Notes under the pieces: model-generated
What the model was told of the DNA's origin: nothing
Database searches by the model: none
What the model saw: the letters and a program-made list of their open reading frames with translations, nothing else
Part shown: piece after piece, positions 1-6,751 of the stretch
How the letters are laid out: the number at the start of each line of letters is the position of its first letter
Numbering within the stretch: position 1 is the stretch's first letter
Assembly (NCBI GenBank): GCA_027627685.1
Contig: CP091241.1
Coordinates: 1,551,191 to 1,615,190, forward strand
Direction: 5' to 3'
Origin: Hyphomonadaceae bacterium ML37
GTDB lineage: Bacteria > Pseudomonadota > Alphaproteobacteria > Caulobacterales > Maricaulaceae
DNA: 64,000 nucleotides
Program-made: the position numbers and the translations under genes

Positions 1-552
1 CGACAGGGCCGCATCCTCGCAGCTCAGCGCCGTCCAGGAGTCAAAGCCGCCGGCATAGGCCAGCGCCCGGCGCACCAGACGTGTATCAGGCTCGGGCCGT
101 CCGCCGTCGCCCACATAGGCCGCGCCCGCGCGCAGCATCAGGCCGATCTCGCCCATCTCGCCGCTGTGATCGATGGCGAGTCCCGAGGCGATGAGGCGCA
201 CCGGGCTGGTCAGGCTGGCCGCCTCGATGGCGGTAAAGTGCTCGGGCCGGCTGAGCCCGGTTCCGCTGTCAGGCGCAAGGATGAGCGTGCCGATCCCTCC
301 CGCCGCTGCGGCCCGCGCCGCCGCCTCCAGCCCGGACTTGCCGGTGCTGGCGGGGTTCACCCAGCAGCGCGCGTCGATCAGCGCCGGCGACAGCACCGCG
401 CCATCGAGATCAATGACCCGCTCACCGCTTTCCGGGGTCAGGGACGGCGCGATCTCCGCGATCACGCCGCCGCGAATGCGCACATCGCCCGGCGCATCAT
501 GGCGCGCCGCCGGGTCGATCACCCGGGCATTGCGAAACAGGATGGCGCTCAT
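1..552 (-). CDS. Dihydroorotase homologue lacking zinc ligands (PyrC'-like), 3' part cut by window edge
   Basis: Amidohydrolase-superfamily protein of the dihydroorotase group. Only the N-terminal 184 residues are in the window and no stop is reached. The ATG at 552 overlaps the pyrB stop by four bases (ATGA), so the pair is translationally coupled and belongs to de novo pyrimidine synthesis. Active dihydroorotases carry Asp-x-His-x-His after the first strand; here the equivalent stretch (residues 58-67) reads LIDARCWVNP, with Arg and Trp where the two zinc-binding His should be. In Pseudomonas and relatives, inactive homologues encoded beside pyrB act as a structural partner of aspartate transcarbamoylase. 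I infer the same role here. A second, active pyrC would then be expected elsewhere. Confidence 0.8.
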   Translation of the reverse strand, partial: MSAILFRNARVIDPAARHDAPGDVRIRGGVIAEIAPSLTPESGERVIDLDGAVLSPALIDARCWVNPASTGKSGLEAAARAAAAGGIGTLILAPDSGTGLSRPEHFTAIEAASLTSPVRLIASGLAIDHSGEMGEIGLMLRAGAAYVGDGGRPEPDTRLVRRALAYAGGFDSWTALSCEDAALS

Positions 553-1538
553 GACTGAGCCCCGCCTTTCGTGCGGTCGTCATAGCGCTGGTTGGGCGAG
601 GCGGCGCTGATCAGCTCCAGCACCGCCATGCGCACGGCGACGCCTGCCTCCACCTGCTCCAGGATCACCGCGCGCTCGCGGTCATCGGCCAGGGCGCCGT
701 CAATCTCCACACCGCGATTCATGGGCCCGGGGTGCATCACCAGGCAGTCGGGCTTGGCGTGCTCCATCCGGCCATGGTCGAGGCCGTAGAGGGTGCGATA
801 CTCGCGATCCGACGGGATCAGCCCGCCGCTCATGCGTTCACGCTGGACGCGCAGGGCCATCACCGCGTCGCAGCCCTCCAATGCCGCCTCCAGATCGTGA
901 AACACCTGAACGCCCCACCGGTCGGCGTCCTCGGGCAGGAGGGTCGCCGGGCCGCACAGGCGCACATCGGCGTGCAGCATGTTCAGCAGCGCCACATTGG
1001 ATCGCGCCACGCGCGAATGGAGGATATCGCCGACGATCAGGATGCGCCGCCCGCCCACCTCGCCCCAGCGCCGGGTCAGAGTAAAGGCGTCCAGCAGCGC
1101 CTGGGTCGGATGCTCATGGGCGCCGTCGCCGGCATTGACCGTGGAGACGCCGGTCACGCGCGCGAAATGGGCTGCAGCGCCGGCTGCACTGTGGCGCACC
1201 ACCTGGATGTCCGGGCGCATCGCCGCCAGGTTCAGCGCCGTGTCTTCCAGGCTCTCGCCCTTGGAGATTGACGCGCTGCCGGCCGAGAAATTGATCACAT
1301 GCGCGCCCAGCCGCTTGGCCGCAATCTCGAAGCTCGCCAGCGTGCGGGTGGAGTTTTCGAAAAACAGATTGATCAGCGTCGCGCCGTCCAGCGTGCGCTC
1401 GGCCCGCACGCCTGCACGGTTACTGTCGAAATGCACGCGGGCGCGCTCGAAGATCATGCGCACGTCCAGCGGATTGAGATCGCCGATGGAAACGAGGCTC
1501 GCGTGGGGAAAATCGTAGCTGAAACCGGTCCGGTTCAT
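549..1538 (-). CDS. pyrB: Aspartate carbamoyltransferase catalytic subunit
   Basis: Condenses carbamoyl phosphate with aspartate to carbamoyl aspartate, the committed step of UMP synthesis, in the cytosol. The 329-residue length is normal. The carbamoyl-phosphate loop FFENSTRT lies at about residues 59-66, HEHPTQALLD near 142-151, and HPGPMNRG in the C-terminal half. I chose the ATG at 1538 (protein MNRTGFSYDF) because upstream codons in frame show no family similarity and a promoter-like sequence sits just ahead of it. It is followed with a 4-base overlap by the degenerate dihydroorotase gene and is divergent from hmgA. Confidence 0.95.
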   Translation of the reverse strand: MNRTGFSYDFPHASLVSIGDLNPLDVRMIFERARVHFDSNRAGVRAERTLDGATLINLFFENSTRTLASFEIAAKRLGAHVINFSAGSASISKGESLEDTALNLAAMRPDIQVVRHSAAGAAAHFARVTGVSTVNAGDGAHEHPTQALLDAFTLTRRWGEVGGRRILIVGDILHSRVARSNVALLNMLHADVRLCGPATLLPEDADRWGVQVFHDLEAALEGCDAVMALRVQRERMSGGLIPSDREYRTLYGLDHGRMEHAKPDCLVMHPGPMNRGVEIDGALADDRERAVILEQVEAGVAVRMAVLELISAASPNQRYDDRTKGGAQS

Positions 1539-1563
1539 GAGCCCTCGCGCACTGCGTCGGCGC

Positions 1564-1592
1564 GGTATAAGCGTGTGAAAGCCTGGCGGCAA
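1564..1592 (-). promoter_or_regulatory. Probable sigma-70 promoter of pyrB
   Basis: On the minus strand TTGCCG (1592-1587) is followed after 17 bases by TATACC (1569-1564). The predicted start near 1557 would leave a leader of about 18 bases before the pyrB ATG at 1538, too short for a classical pyr attenuator. Judged by eye from consensus match and spacing only. Confidence 0.45.
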
Positions 1593-1669
1593 GGCGTTCG
1601 CCCGGCTTCCAATTGGTTTCATTTGTAACTAAATTTGCCTCTGACGCGCTGACTGAACGGAGACCGCCC

Positions 1670-2800
1670 ATGGCCCGCAAATGGATTTACGCCTCGCGCA
1701 CAGAAGGCACGGCCTCTCGCCAGGCCCACGCCGATCTGCCCGAAGGCACGTATGAGCGCGAGATGAGCAAGGAGGGGTTTTTCGGCCCCGCCGCCTTCCT
1801 GCACCACAAACGCCCGCCCACTGGCTGGAGCAATTTTGAAGGACCGCTGAAACCCTGTGCCTTCGACCTGACGCGCCTTGAGGCGCCCGACGCCTCGCCC
1901 TGGGCGGCGCCAGTGGTGTTGCACAATGCGTCATGCGAGATCCGCTTCTGGAAGCTGGACGCGGCCATGCCTGCGCTGGCGCGCAATGGCGACGGGGACC
2001 AGATCCTGTTCATCCACGAAGGGACGGGATCGCTGTTTTGCGATTTCGGCCATCTGGAGTTCGAGGCGGGCGACTACATCGTCCTGCCGCGCGGGACCAT
2101 GTGGCGCCTGGCGCCGTCGCAGCCCGTGGCGGTGCTGATGATCGAGGCGACCAACAGCCATTACACCCTGCCCGACAAGGGCCTGGTCGGGCCACACGCG
2201 ATCTTTGATCCGGCGATGTTCGACGTGCCGGCCATGGACGAGGCGTTCCGCGCCCAGCAGGCGGACGCCGACCATGAATGGCGTGTTGAGGTGAAGAAGC
2301 GAGGAGCGGTGAGCGTCATCACCTACCCCTACAATCCGCTGGACGCGGTGGGCTGGCATGGCGAGCTGCATCCGGTGCGCATCAATGTGCGCCATATCCG
2401 GCCGCTCATGAGCCACCGCTATCACGTGCCGCCCAGCGCCCACACGACCTTCCTCTCGGACCGGTTCGTGGTGTGCACTTTTGCGCCGCGCCCGTTCGAG
2501 ACCGATCCGGGCGCGCTGAAAGTCCCGTTCTTCCACAACAACGACGACTATGATGAAGTCCTGTTCTATCATGCCGGGGACTTCTTCAGCCGCGACAATA
2601 TCGATGCCGGCATGATGACCTTCCACCCGTCGGGCTTCACCCACGGGCCGCACCCCAAGGCATTGAAAAACATGCTCAGCCAGTCCAAACCGGCGACCAA
2701 TGAATACGCCGTGATGATCGACACGCGCGATCCGCTCAATGTCGGCGCCGACGCGGCTCGGGTGGAAAATCCCGACTATGTCAATTCGTGGAAGGGGTAG
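1670..2800 (+). CDS. hmgA: Homogentisate 1,2-dioxygenase
   Basis: Opens the aromatic ring of homogentisate to maleylacetoacetate using non-haem Fe(II) and O2, in tyrosine/phenylalanine degradation. The 376-residue protein is shorter than the roughly 430-residue classical enzyme, and matches the shorter bacterial HmgA-type group. The C-terminal cupin half contains the His/Glu-rich segment HNNDDYDEVLFYHAGDFF followed by HPSGFTHGPHP, where the family's iron ligands lie. The start is ATG 1670, preceded by the ribosome site CGGAGA. Six bases separate its stop from the next gene, so hmgA, the carbonic anhydrase and the FAA-family gene look like one operon. Confidence 0.93.
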   Translation: MARKWIYASRTEGTASRQAHADLPEGTYEREMSKEGFFGPAAFLHHKRPPTGWSNFEGPLKPCAFDLTRLEAPDASPWAAPVVLHNASCEIRFWKLDAAMPALARNGDGDQILFIHEGTGSLFCDFGHLEFEAGDYIVLPRGTMWRLAPSQPVAVLMIEATNSHYTLPDKGLVGPHAIFDPAMFDVPAMDEAFRAQQADADHEWRVEVKKRGAVSVITYPYNPLDAVGWHGELHPVRINVRHIRPLMSHRYHVPPSAHTTFLSDRFVVCTFAPRPFETDPGALKVPFFHNNDDYDEVLFYHAGDFFSRDNIDAGMMTFHPSGFTHGPHPKALKNMLSQSKPATNEYAVMIDTRDPLNVGADAARVENPDYVNSWKG

Positions 2801-2806
2801 GGGCGT

Positions 2807-3469
2807 TTGATACCTGATCAGCTCAAGGACGGTTACGCGCAGTTTCGCGCTGACCACTTTGAAAACAAGCAGCGCCTTTGGCGCCGGCTTTCCATGGGTC
2901 AGTCCCCGAAGGCGCTGGTGATCGGCTGCGCCGATAGCCGGGTCGATCCGGCAGCCATCTTCAATGCCGGCCCAGGCGAGCTGTTCATTGTGCGCAACGT
3001 GGCCAATCTGGTCCCGCCCTATGAGCCCGACGGGGCCCATCACGGCGTCTCGGCGGCGCTCGAATTCGCCGTGAAGTCGCTTCAGGTGGACCATATCGTC
3101 GTGCTGGGGCACCGGTTGTGCAGCGGCGTGAAAGCGGCGGCGACCGGATCGGCCTGCGGCACGCAATTCATCGAGCGCTGGCTCGATCCGCTGCAGCCGG
3201 CCTGCGCCGAAGCGCGCGACGCGCTGGGGGAGACGGCCAGCGAGGAAACGTTGTGCGATGATCTGGAGCTGCGCTCGGTGCGCCACTCGCTAGCGCGCCT
3301 GATCGGCTTCCCTTTCGTGGCCGACGCCGTGGAGCGGGGCCGGCTTTGCCTGCACGGCGCCCGTTTCGGGATCGCCGACGGCGTGCTGGAATGGATGGAC
3401 GAGGACAGCGTGTTCCGCCCTGTCAGCTTTGATGACGCGGACACGAACCGCGCGGAGGAGAATTCATGA
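2807..3469 (+). CDS. Beta-class carbonic anhydrase
   Basis: Interconverts CO2 and bicarbonate with a zinc cofactor. The 220-residue protein shows the complete beta-class signature: CADSR at 41-45 (Cys41, Asp43, Arg45) and GHRLCSG at 101-107 (His102, Cys105), giving the Cys/His/Cys zinc ligands and the Asp-Arg dyad. The Gly after Cys105 in the usual GHxxCGG is Ser here. The start is taken as TTG at 2807, six bases after the hmgA stop. The end overlaps the next ATG by four bases. Its place inside a homogentisate pathway operon is unusual, since neither flanking enzyme makes or uses CO2. Confidence 0.92.
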   Translation: MIPDQLKDGYAQFRADHFENKQRLWRRLSMGQSPKALVIGCADSRVDPAAIFNAGPGELFIVRNVANLVPPYEPDGAHHGVSAALEFAVKSLQVDHIVVLGHRLCSGVKAAATGSACGTQFIERWLDPLQPACAEARDALGETASEETLCDDLELRSVRHSLARLIGFPFVADAVERGRLCLHGARFGIADGVLEWMDEDSVFRPVSFDDADTNRAEENS

Positions 3470-4479
3470 AACTCGCCAGTCTGAAGTCCACGGGCCGCGA
3501 CGGCCGCCTGGTCGTGGTGTCACATGATCTCGCCTGGTGCGCCGATGCGCGTCACATCGCCCCCACCTTGCAGGCGGCGCTGGATGACTGGACGCGTATC
3601 GAACCGGCCCTGCGCACGCTGGCCGACGAGCTGGAGCGTGAAACCATTCCGCGCGAGCGTTTCCATGAACGCCAGGCGCTCTCGCCGCTGCCGCGCGCGT
3701 TTCAGTGGGCGGACGGCTCGGCCTACGTCAATCATGTGGAGCTGGTGCGCAAGGCGCGCGGCGCCGAGCTGCCCGACAGCTTCTGGACCGATCCGCTGAT
3801 GTATCAGGGCGGGTCGGACGCCTTCCTGGCGCCACGCGAAGACATCCCGCTGGGCGATGACAGCTGGGGCCTCGATTTCGAGGCTGAAGTGGCCGTGGTT
3901 ACCGGTGACGCGCCTCAGGGGTGCTCGGTGGAAGAGGCGGCCAGCGCCATCCGCCTGATCATGATTTTGAATGACGTGTCCTTGCGCGGCCTGATCCCGG
4001 GAGAGCTGGCCAAGGGGTTCGGCTTCTTCCAGTCCAAGCCGCCCACGGCGTTTTCACCGGTCGCGGTGACGCCGGACCAGCTCGGCGCAGCGTGGGACGG
4101 CCGCAAAGTGCATCTGCCCCTGCGCTCCTGGCTCAATGGCGAATTATTCGGCGAGCCGGACTGCCAGGTGGACATGACCTTTGATTTCGCCCAGCTGGTT
4201 GCCCATGCGGCCAAAACCCGTCCGCTGACCGCTGGCACCATCGTCGGGTCGGGCACCGTGTCGAACAAGCTGGGCGATGAGCCGGGCAAGCCGGTGAAGG
4301 ATGGCGGGAAGGGCTATTCCTGCATCGCCGAGATCCGGATGATCGAGACCATTCAGGATGGCGCGCCCAAAACACGCTTCATGATCCCTGGCGACACGGT
4401 GCGCATCGACATGCACGATCAGGCCGGCAAGTCGATCTTCGGGGCGATTGAGCAGACCGTGGTGCGGTACGCCCGCTAG
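3466..4479 (+). CDS. Fumarylacetoacetate hydrolase family protein, probable fumarylacetoacetase
   Basis: FAH-fold hydrolase expected to cleave fumarylacetoacetate to fumarate and acetoacetate, the last step of homogentisate degradation. The family's metal-binding acids are visible in D137-F-E139-A-E141 and D170 (LNDVSLR). A C-terminal GTIVGSGTVSNK segment is typical of the fold. At 337 residues it belongs to the shorter bacterial group, not the roughly 420-residue animal-type enzyme. Its ATG overlaps the carbonic anhydrase stop (ATGA). The maleylacetoacetate isomerase needed between HmgA and this enzyme is not in the window. Assignment to fumarylacetoacetase rests on the hmgA neighbour. Confidence 0.88.
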   Translation: MKLASLKSTGRDGRLVVVSHDLAWCADARHIAPTLQAALDDWTRIEPALRTLADELERETIPRERFHERQALSPLPRAFQWADGSAYVNHVELVRKARGAELPDSFWTDPLMYQGGSDAFLAPREDIPLGDDSWGLDFEAEVAVVTGDAPQGCSVEEAASAIRLIMILNDVSLRGLIPGELAKGFGFFQSKPPTAFSPVAVTPDQLGAAWDGRKVHLPLRSWLNGELFGEPDCQVDMTFDFAQLVAHAAKTRPLTAGTIVGSGTVSNKLGDEPGKPVKDGGKGYSCIAEIRMIETIQDGAPKTRFMIPGDTVRIDMHDQAGKSIFGAIEQTVVRYAR

Positions 4480-4481
4480 GG

Positions 4482-4673
4482 CTATTCGGCCGGGACCATA
4501 TGTGCGGGCGCTGCGCCAATCGCCGCGATCATGCGGCCAGCCTCTTCCAGGCAACGCCCGCAGCGGGGCTTGGCGCCGCACGCCTTGAACGCCGACGCCG
4601 TGTCGCGCGCGCCGTTTTCAGCGGCGGCTTTGATGTCGCGGCAGCGCAGGGCGTTGCAAAGGCAGACATACAT
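4482..4673 (-). CDS. bfd: Bacterioferritin-associated ferredoxin-like (2Fe-2S) protein
   Basis: A 63-residue protein starting MYVCLCNAL, with Cys4, Cys6 and a later CGRC pair giving the C-x-C...C-x2-C pattern of Bfd-type 2Fe-2S proteins. In known systems Bfd passes electrons to bacterioferritin to release stored iron. I start it at ATG 4673 because the family begins directly with MYVCLC; the in-frame codons farther upstream cover the promoter and operator region. No bacterioferritin gene is next to it. Two Fur-like boxes overlap its promoter, fitting iron-starvation induction. It ends three bases after the convergent FAA-family gene. Confidence 0.85.
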   Translation of the reverse strand: MYVCLCNALRCRDIKAAAENGARDTASAFKACGAKPRCGRCLEEAGRMIAAIGAAPAHMVPAE

Positions 4674-4728
4674 GGAGGCAGCGTCCTTGATCCGGTCTGT
4701 GACGATGGCGGGGTCGGCGCACCGCTCC

Positions 4729-4743
4729 CGCAAATCATTCGCA
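4729..4743. promoter_or_regulatory. Fur-like box 1 (over the bfd transcription start)
   Basis: On the minus strand the site reads TGCGAATGATTTGCG, a 15-base near-palindrome of the type seen at Fur-family operators in alphaproteobacteria. It covers the predicted transcription start of bfd. Confidence 0.6.
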
Positions 4744-4748
4744 ACCGC

Positions 4749-4777
4749 ATAAAGCCCCGACTGCGAATGATTGTCAA
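4749..4777 (-). promoter_or_regulatory. Promoter of the bfd-like gene
   Basis: On the minus strand a perfect -35 TTGACA (4777-4772) is followed after 17 bases by CTTTAT (4754-4749). The predicted start is near 4742, giving a leader of about 69 bases to the ATG at 4673. Both Fur-like boxes touch this promoter. Confidence 0.6.
4762..4776. promoter_or_regulatory. Fur-like box 2 (over the bfd -35)
   Basis: The plus strand reads TGCGAATGATTGTCA; the left arm matches box 1 and the right arm is degenerate. It overlaps the -35 element and spacer. Its centre is 33 bases from that of box 1, about three helical turns, so both would face the same side of the DNA. Confidence 0.5.
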
Positions 4778-4891
4778 CTGCGTCTTTGCAAATCCGGCGC
4801 CGCGTTCATTTCCGGTTTTTCACAAGACCCCAAACCCGCTAGTGTGAACGTTGTTAACCTGGACGGGCCGGGCGGCTTGGGGGAGGGTGAA

Positions 4892-5944
4892 ATGCGCTAC
4901 TGGTTATGGGCTGCCGGCCTGATTGTGCTGCTGATCTCCGCGAGAATGGCTTACATCGTCATTCCCGCGTCCGGCGCAATGACGCCGGTGACCGAGATCG
5001 GCACTGAATCTTGCGAGCGTGTTCCGGTCGCGCCAGGGACCGAGGATGTAACCGTCGATCCCGTGACGGGCGTCGCCTTCGTGTCCGCCCAGGACCGGCG
5101 CGCGGGCGCCATGGCCCAGACCAATGGCGTCTATGTTCTCGACCCGGCGGATTTGTCTGTTGTGACGCTGGCATCGATTGATTCGCCCGCCGATTTTCGA
5201 CCCCACGGCATCAGCCTGTGGCGCGGCGAGGGGCCGGATGGCGAGGAGATCGCCCGCCTGTTCGTGATCAGCCACCCGGCCGGCGGCAGCCGCGTGCTCA
5301 TCTACGATGTGGGCGAGGGCGGCGCGCTGGTGCATCTCGAAACGGTCAGCGCGCCCGACATCCGCTCGCCCAATGATGTGGTCGGGGTGGGGCCGCGCCA
5401 GTTCTACATCTCCAACGATACGTATTTTGGCGACACGCCCATGGGCTATCTCGAAGCCTTTCTGGGCCTGCCGCTGGGCAGCGTAGCGTATTTCGACGGC
5501 GAGGCCGCGCGCATCGTTGCGGACGGCTTCATCTACACCAACGGCATCAATGTGAACGCCGCAGGCGACCGGCTCTACGTGGCGGCGTTTTTGGGCCGAG
5601 AGGTGCGGGTGTTTGAGCGTAATCCGGCTGACGGATCATTGCGACGCCTCGCCAGCCACCGCATGCCCATGGGCGCGGACAATATCGAGATCGGTCCCGA
5701 TGGGGCGCTTTATGTCGGCGGCAATGTGGATGTCTTCGCCTTTCTGGCCCATTCGACAGACCCGGAGGCCCTTGCGCCGTCTGTCATCATGCGCCTCGAT
5801 CCTGAAACGGGCGAGCGCCGGACCGCGTTCATGAATGACGGGTCCCTGATCAATTCGGCCAGCGTCGGCGCTGTGCACGATGGCCGGCTTCTGGTTGGTG
5901 CAGTGTTTGACGGGCATGTGCTCGTCTGCCCCTATGCAGGCTGA
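4892..5944 (+). CDS. Paraoxonase/arylesterase-type lactonase (six-bladed propeller), membrane-anchored
   Basis: A 350-residue protein with one N-terminal membrane/signal segment (residues 4-24), then a SMP-30/paraoxonase beta-propeller. Every landmark of human PON1 can be placed: calcium ligands E51-D52 (GTEDV), N161-D162 (SPNDVV), N217 (YTNGIN) and D263-N264 (GADNIEI); the His pair H105 (RPHGIS) and H128 (ISHP); and the Cys pair near both ends, C41 and C346. Members hydrolyse lactones and aryl esters, so a periplasm-facing lactonase is likely. The natural substrate, such as an acyl-homoserine lactone or a sugar lactone, is not shown by the sequence. ATG 4892 follows a GGGAGGG ribosome site. 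Confidence 0.85.
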   Translation: MRYWLWAAGLIVLLISARMAYIVIPASGAMTPVTEIGTESCERVPVAPGTEDVTVDPVTGVAFVSAQDRRAGAMAQTNGVYVLDPADLSVVTLASIDSPADFRPHGISLWRGEGPDGEEIARLFVISHPAGGSRVLIYDVGEGGALVHLETVSAPDIRSPNDVVGVGPRQFYISNDTYFGDTPMGYLEAFLGLPLGSVAYFDGEAARIVADGFIYTNGINVNAAGDRLYVAAFLGREVRVFERNPADGSLRRLASHRMPMGADNIEIGPDGALYVGGNVDVFAFLAHSTDPEALAPSVIMRLDPETGERRTAFMNDGSLINSASVGAVHDGRLLVGAVFDGHVLVCPYAG

Positions 5945-5971
5945 CTTGCGAATCCCATGAAGGATTTTTCC

Positions 5972-6748
5972 ATGACTGATGATATCCGCGTCGAGGATGA
6001 CGACGGCGTGCGCCTCGTGCGCTTCAACCGCGCCGCCAAGAAGAACGCCATCACCCGCGCTATGTACACGGCGATGGCAGAGGCGCTCGACGGCGCCAGT
6101 GCGGACGCAAGCGTGCGCGTGGTGGTGATCGCGGGCACGGACGGCGTGTTCACCGCGGGCAATGACCTCATGGACTTCATGGAGGCGCCCCCGCATATCG
6201 GCGGGGCGGAGACGCCGCCGGTCGAGCATTTCATGCGCGCGCTGATGGGCTGCACCAAACCCGTTATCGCGGCGGTGGACGGGCTGGCGATCGGCATCGG
6301 CGTCACTTTGCTGCTGCATTGCGATTTCGCCTACGCCACCGGACGTTCGGTCTTCCGCACGCCCTTTGTCGATCTGGCGCTGGTGCCGGAATTCGGGTCG
6401 TCCGTGCTGCTGCCGGGCCTCACAGGCCGCGCGGTGGCCGGCGAATTGCTCCTGCTGGGCGAAAGCTGGGATGCGGCGCGGGCCGAGCGCCATGGACTGG
6501 TCAATGCGGTGTTTGCGCCCGAGGCTCTCGAGGGCGAGGTGATAGCGCGCGCCCGCACGCTGGCGGCCAAGGCGCCCGACGCCATGCGCCAGTCCAAGGC
6601 GCTCATTGTGGCCGGTCAGGCCGCGCTGATGGATGTAGTCCGCGCGGAGGGCGAAGTCTTCGCTCACCAGCTGGCCTCGGCGGAATTCAAAGAAGCGGTC
6701 ACGGCCTTCCTGGAGCGCCGCCCCCCGGATTTTTCGAAGGCGGGTTAG
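5972..6748 (+). CDS. Enoyl-CoA hydratase/isomerase family protein
   Basis: Crotonase-fold enzyme of 258 residues acting on acyl-CoA thioesters. The oxyanion-hole segments are FTAGNDLMDF and GLAIGIGVTLLLHCD. A single acidic residue follows in VPEFGSS, the position of the catalytic Glu in delta3,delta2-enoyl-CoA isomerases (compare the GND and PEGCSS motifs of ECI2). An isomerase-type role in unsaturated fatty acid oxidation is therefore as likely as hydration. I prefer ATG 5972 over ATG 5957 because an AAGGA ribosome site sits seven bases before it. It stops three bases from a convergent gene. Confidence 0.85.
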   Translation: MTDDIRVEDDDGVRLVRFNRAAKKNAITRAMYTAMAEALDGASADASVRVVVIAGTDGVFTAGNDLMDFMEAPPHIGGAETPPVEHFMRALMGCTKPVIAAVDGLAIGIGVTLLLHCDFAYATGRSVFRTPFVDLALVPEFGSSVLLPGLTGRAVAGELLLLGESWDAARAERHGLVNAVFAPEALEGEVIARARTLAAKAPDAMRQSKALIVAGQAALMDVVRAEGEVFAHQLASAEFKEAVTAFLERRPPDFSKAG

Positions 6749-6751
6749 CGC

